Shown one piece after another: positions 61,198-64,000 of a stretch of DNA of 64,000 nt. Made by a program: the position numbers and the translations under genes. The notes beneath the pieces were generated by a model. The model did no database searches, was not told where the DNA came from, and was given only the letters and a program-made list of their open reading frames with translations. Source of the DNA: JANPCX01 sp031431125 (GTDB lineage Bacteria; Pseudomonadota; Gammaproteobacteria; Burkholderiales; Burkholderiaceae_C); assembly GCA_031431125.1 (NCBI GenBank), contig JANPCX010000071.1:62001-126000 (forward strand), in the 5' to 3' direction. Numbering within the stretch: position 1 is the stretch's first letter; each line of letters begins with the position of its first letter.

Positions 61198-62460
61198 ATG
61201 TACCGCTCAGTCATTCAATGCTGCCTCGCCATATTGATGGCGATTTCGCCCTTGCACTTGGCGCGCGCTGGAGAAGTAGAGGTATTGCATTTCTGGACTT
61301 CACCCGGTGAGGCCAAATCGATTGATGAAATCAAACGGTTGATTGCAGTGCGTGGCCACACTTGGAAAGACTTTGCGGTGCTGGGCGGAGGTGGAGGGAA
61401 CGCCATGGCCGCGCTGAAGCAACGTCTTACGTCGGGAAATCCGCCTGCGGCCGCTTCGATCAAAGGACCCGCCCTTCAAGAGTGGGCGGTCCAGAACGTG
61501 TTGGCTGACTTGGAGGTCATGGCGGAGTTTGATCACTGGGACAAGGTCATTCCGAAAGTGATTCAGGAGCATGTGAAATACAAGGGGCGATATGTGGCCG
61601 TACCTGTCAATATTCACCGAACGAATTGGATCTGGGCCAACAGCGAGGTGCTCAAAAAGTCGGGTGTGGAGAGGCTGCCAACCAGCTATGACGAGTTGAT
61701 TTCGGCGGCAAACAAGATCAAGGCCGCCGGTTTTGTGCCGATCGCGCATGGCGGACAACCATGGCAGGAATTCATACTCTTCGAAGACGTTGCCATCAGC
61801 GTGTCCGGTGTCGATTTTTACAAGCGGGCCTTGATCAAACTGGAACCGACTGCCCTCGCCAGTGCGGAGATGAAAAGAGCGCTCGAATCGTTTCGACGAA
61901 TGAAGGCTTACACCGACGAAAAATCAAAAGGCAGGGATTGGAACGCCGCCACCGAGATGGTCATCAATGGAAAAGCTGGATTTCAGTTCATGGGGGACTG
62001 GGCCAAAGGTGAGTTTCTGGTGGCAGGGAAGAAGCCTGGAAAAGACTTTGAATGCGCACCCGCACCAGGAACTGCCAGCGCCTTCACCTATGTGATCGAC
62101 ACCTTTGCCATGTTCCAGTTGAAGGGCTGGGAGTCTCAGAAGGCGCAGGGGTACTTGGCCTATGTGCTGATGGGCGCTGAGTTTCAAGAAAGCTTCAATT
62201 TACGCAAGGGCGCCATCCCGGTTCGCTCGAATGTGAAGCTGGACAAGTTTGACGACTGCGCCAAGGCTTCGAACAAAGATTTCCAAGCGCTCACGTCATC
62301 AGGCGGTGCGATTCCGTCTGCAGCGGTCGACATGGCTTTGCCCACTGGGATCAAGGCCCACATTCAAAACGTCATCAGCGACTTCTGGAACAACGACAAC
62401 ATGTCTGCCGCAGAGGCAGTTGTGAAACTGTCGCAGCCACCTTCAACAAAGTCAAAGTAA
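61198..62460 (+). CDS. Sugar ABC transporter, substrate-binding protein 3
   Basis: A 420-residue exported binding protein, more distant from the tandem pair. Signal peptide VIQCCLAILMAISPLHLARA; mature start GEVEVLHFWTSPGEAKSIDE. It keeps VLGGGGGNAMAALKQRLTSG-NPPAA, NIHRTNWIWANSEVLKKSG, GFVPIAHGGQPWQEFILFED and GFQFMGDWAKGEF. ATG 61198 is chosen for the signal peptide; a GTG at 61156 overlapping the operator would add 14 residues. Transcribed from its own operator-bearing promoter, it probably feeds the same permease. Confidence 0.9.
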   Translation: MYRSVIQCCLAILMAISPLHLARAGEVEVLHFWTSPGEAKSIDEIKRLIAVRGHTWKDFAVLGGGGGNAMAALKQRLTSGNPPAAASIKGPALQEWAVQNVLADLEVMAEFDHWDKVIPKVIQEHVKYKGRYVAVPVNIHRTNWIWANSEVLKKSGVERLPTSYDELISAANKIKAAGFVPIAHGGQPWQEFILFEDVAISVSGVDFYKRALIKLEPTALASAEMKRALESFRRMKAYTDEKSKGRDWNAATEMVINGKAGFQFMGDWAKGEFLVAGKKPGKDFECAPAPGTASAFTYVIDTFAMFQLKGWESQKAQGYLAYVLMGAEFQESFNLRKGAIPVRSNVKLDKFDDCAKASNKDFQALTSSGGAIPSAAVDMALPTGIKAHIQNVISDFWNNDNMSAAEAVVKLSQPPSTKSK

Positions 62461-62508
62461 CCAACGCATGCGGCAAGCTGAGTTAGTCGAGATTTTTTTT
62501 ACCAAATA

Positions 62509-62522
62509 TTGGAACGTGCCAA
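62509..62522. promoter_or_regulatory. LacI-type operator 3, before the porin
   Basis: TTGGAACGTGCCAA, one base different from operator 1. It lies 97 bases before the porin ATG at 62620, consistent with a long leader. Confidence 0.7.
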
Positions 62523-62619
62523 TTTTTGAAGAAAGAACGTTCGATCCCGCCACGATCGGTGTCGGCGTAACGACCCCTCCAGGCTCTTTGTGCCTGATCT
62601 TTAACTCTAGGAGTGAGCA

Positions 62620-63807
62620 ATGAAAGTGAAAAAAATGCAGGCGATGATTCGGGCGGCCATCGCCGTATCGGTGATGGCGGCCTCTTGGGCAGCCCAAGCG
62701 CAGGTTGACATGAGTGGCTACCTGCGTGCAGGGCCTGGTGCATCGAAGAAAGACGCAGCCAGAGCATGCTATGGGCTGGGTGGTGCGGGTCTCAAATACC
62801 GTTTGGGCAACGAATGTGATGTGTACGGCGAGTGGGCTGTCAGCAAGACGTTCAAGTCTGATGGCGTTGAATACAAGGCCTTGGTGATGACCAACCTGTA
62901 CAACCCCCAGACAGAGACGGGCGACGCCAAAGTGGGCCTCAATCAAATGTACGTCGAAGCCAAGGGTTTCGATATTGCACCTGAAACTTCATTCTGGATC
63001 GGCAAAAAATTCGTCGGCCAATGGGATGTGCATATCGTGGACGAGAAATTCACGAACTTGGAGGGCACCGGTGCTGGCGTCAGCACCCCAATCGGGACTG
63101 GAAAGTTAGGAGTTTCTTACTTCACCAACAGCACCCCCGATCCCAAAGTGTCAGGCCAGCGCTTGAACATCGATTATTCGGGTATTCCAGTGAACACCGA
63201 TGGCACACTGCGTGTGCTGGGTACCATGACGCGGGGTGATTTCACCGGTGGCAAGAGTGGTACCGGTCTCACACTGCAACACACCCAAGACAAACTGCTC
63301 GGTGGCAGCAACAATTTGTTGTTGCAGTTCGCCCAGGGTTCTGCCGGCTTGAACGGGAATTTTGCCGGCTTGACCAGCAGTTCCAATGTCAAAAGCGCAC
63401 GTATTGTGGATTCGTTCTGGTGGCAAGCCGGCCCGCTTGGCGGTCAGCTTTACGGCATGTTGCAAAACGACAAGGCAGACGGCAAAAAAATTGACTCCTT
63501 CTCTGTCGGTGGACGTGTTTCATACGCCTTCACGAAACACTTCAAGCTCGTCAGCGAACTCGGTCACTCAGAGCGCAAACCCGAAGGTGCAGCAACGCAG
63601 AAGTTGAGCAAGTTCACCCTGGCTCCTACGCTGTCAATCGGCCAGGGCTTCTGGAGTCGTCCTGAGCTGCGTCTGTATGTCACGTCAGCCAGTTGGAATA
63701 AAGCGGCCAATGCGGCTGCGGGTGCCAATGGCGTGATTGGTATCGACAAATACAAAGACAAAACTTCGGGCACCAGCTACGGCGCGCAGTTCGAAATTTG
63801 GTTCTAA
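62620..63807 (+). CDS. Maltoporin-family (LamB-like) carbohydrate porin
   Basis: A 395-residue outer-membrane protein. Signal peptide AAIAVSVMAASWAAQAQ; the mature start VDMSGYLRAGPGASKKDAAR with CYGLGGAGLKYRLGNECDVY-GEW is strongly LamB/ScrY-like, including the disulfide-loop cysteines. The rest alternates beta strands, with RPELRLYVTSASWNKAA near the end and final aromatic FEIWF for BAM recognition. Shorter than E. coli LamB (about 420 mature). Under operator 3, it should admit the same sugar as the importer. Confidence 0.92.
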   Translation: MKVKKMQAMIRAAIAVSVMAASWAAQAQVDMSGYLRAGPGASKKDAARACYGLGGAGLKYRLGNECDVYGEWAVSKTFKSDGVEYKALVMTNLYNPQTETGDAKVGLNQMYVEAKGFDIAPETSFWIGKKFVGQWDVHIVDEKFTNLEGTGAGVSTPIGTGKLGVSYFTNSTPDPKVSGQRLNIDYSGIPVNTDGTLRVLGTMTRGDFTGGKSGTGLTLQHTQDKLLGGSNNLLLQFAQGSAGLNGNFAGLTSSSNVKSARIVDSFWWQAGPLGGQLYGMLQNDKADGKKIDSFSVGGRVSYAFTKHFKLVSELGHSERKPEGAATQKLSKFTLAPTLSIGQGFWSRPELRLYVTSASWNKAANAAAGANGVIGIDKYKDKTSGTSYGAQFEIWF

Positions 63808-63922
63808 GTGTCTGTTTCCCCATCGGCGAGTTGAGTGACTTTCCGATGGGGATTCCGCCGATACCTCCATCCCATTCCGGGCCAAGTGTGAATTCGAATA
63901 GTCGATTTCATCTCGAAAAATC

Positions 63923-64000
63923 ATGAAACTGCGCACACAAATACTGTTGATCGGCATCGCCGGCGCTTTGGTGTCCGCTTTGGTGGGAGGGGTCGGTCTT
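63923..64000 (+). CDS. Probable methyl-accepting chemotaxis protein or membrane sensor (5' end only)
   Basis: Only the first 26 codons are in the window: MKLRTQILLIGIAGALVSAL then VGGVGL. A short basic start followed by a hydrophobic helix is typical of the first transmembrane segment of chemoreceptors and histidine kinases. The ATG at 63923 is the first in this frame. The gene continues beyond the window; its placement after the porin suggests a sensor for the locus substrate but that cannot be verified. Confidence 0.5.
   Translation, partial: MKLRTQILLIGIAGALVSALVGGVGL

Noticed and set aside
1..64000. CRISPR arrays, intact insertion sequences, integrases, rRNA genes or replication origins
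   Set aside because: No spaced direct repeats, transposase or integrase motifs, or rRNA-like stretches were seen on either strand.

Overview
The window is a GC-rich betaproteobacterial chromosome segment, most probably from a member of Comamonadaceae (Burkholderiales). The family assignment rests on the local gene orders (ibaG/bolA-murA-hisG-hisD; TPR-lolB-ispE-tRNA-Gln-prs-rplY-pth; mutM-dynamin-mutY; hrcA divergent from nadK-recN-rapZ), on a PEP-CTERM protein and on codon use. The genus cannot be fixed from sequence alone. Nothing looks like a plasmid or phage, and no CRISPR array or intact insertion sequence was seen.

Layout. 1-6.8 kb is the end of a surface-polysaccharide cluster on the + strand: flippase, acyltransferase, two glycosyltransferases, methyltransferase, DegT aminotransferase and the initiating sugar-phosphate transferase. 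An AT-richer unknown gene follows. 7.5-11.2 kb has a TPR protein and a TetR regulator on the - strand, then an ABC export pair and a BolA/IbaG protein. 11.3-20 kb is murA-hisG-hisD-hisC-hisB-hisH-hisA-hisF. This run is interrupted by an antisense pair of small genes, a membrane-anchored unknown protein and REP-like inverted repeats, and hisI/hisE do not follow hisF. 20-28 kb carries rsmD, coaD, a ferredoxin, then on the - strand pth, rplY, prs, tRNA-Gln, ispE, lolB and a TPR protein. 28-40.4 kb carries mutM, a dynamin-like GTPase, mutY, a TauE/SafE permease, a PEP-CTERM protein, a LON-domain protein, rapZ, recN, nadK, hrcA and a CAT-anticodon tRNA.

Downstream of that tRNA, after a decayed HAD-hydrolase fragment, lies a 23-kb accessory catabolic locus (40.8-63.8 kb). 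It holds a LacI-family regulator, a ROK kinase, a Gfo/Idh/MocA dehydrogenase, a CoA-transferase, an enoyl-CoA hydratase, an aldehyde dehydrogenase, one CUT1-type ABC importer with three exported binding proteins, two GMC flavoenzymes, an SDR, a DUF993 protein, a type-2 glycerate kinase, a fourth binding-protein homologue without signal peptide, and a maltoporin-like porin. The window ends in a probable chemoreceptor gene. Three copies of a LacI-type palindrome (TTGGAACGTTCCAA and close variants) precede the main operon, the last exported binding-protein gene and the porin gene, tying them into one regulon. The gene content suggests uptake and oxidation of a glycoside or polyol whose acidic part is handled by CoA chemistry and glycerate kinase. 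The substrate cannot be named from sequence.

Two repeat families are visible. R1 is paired REP-like hairpins at three places. R2, which I do not recognise, has a conserved core (GGCGCA ... GCAACG) around a variable hairpin. In its three complete copies the core is framed by long palindromic arms that are self-complementary but unrelated between copies; the fourth copy is cut by the window edge. Two R2 copies sit head to head between nadK and hrcA inside a 32-bp inverted duplication that includes the nadK start codon.
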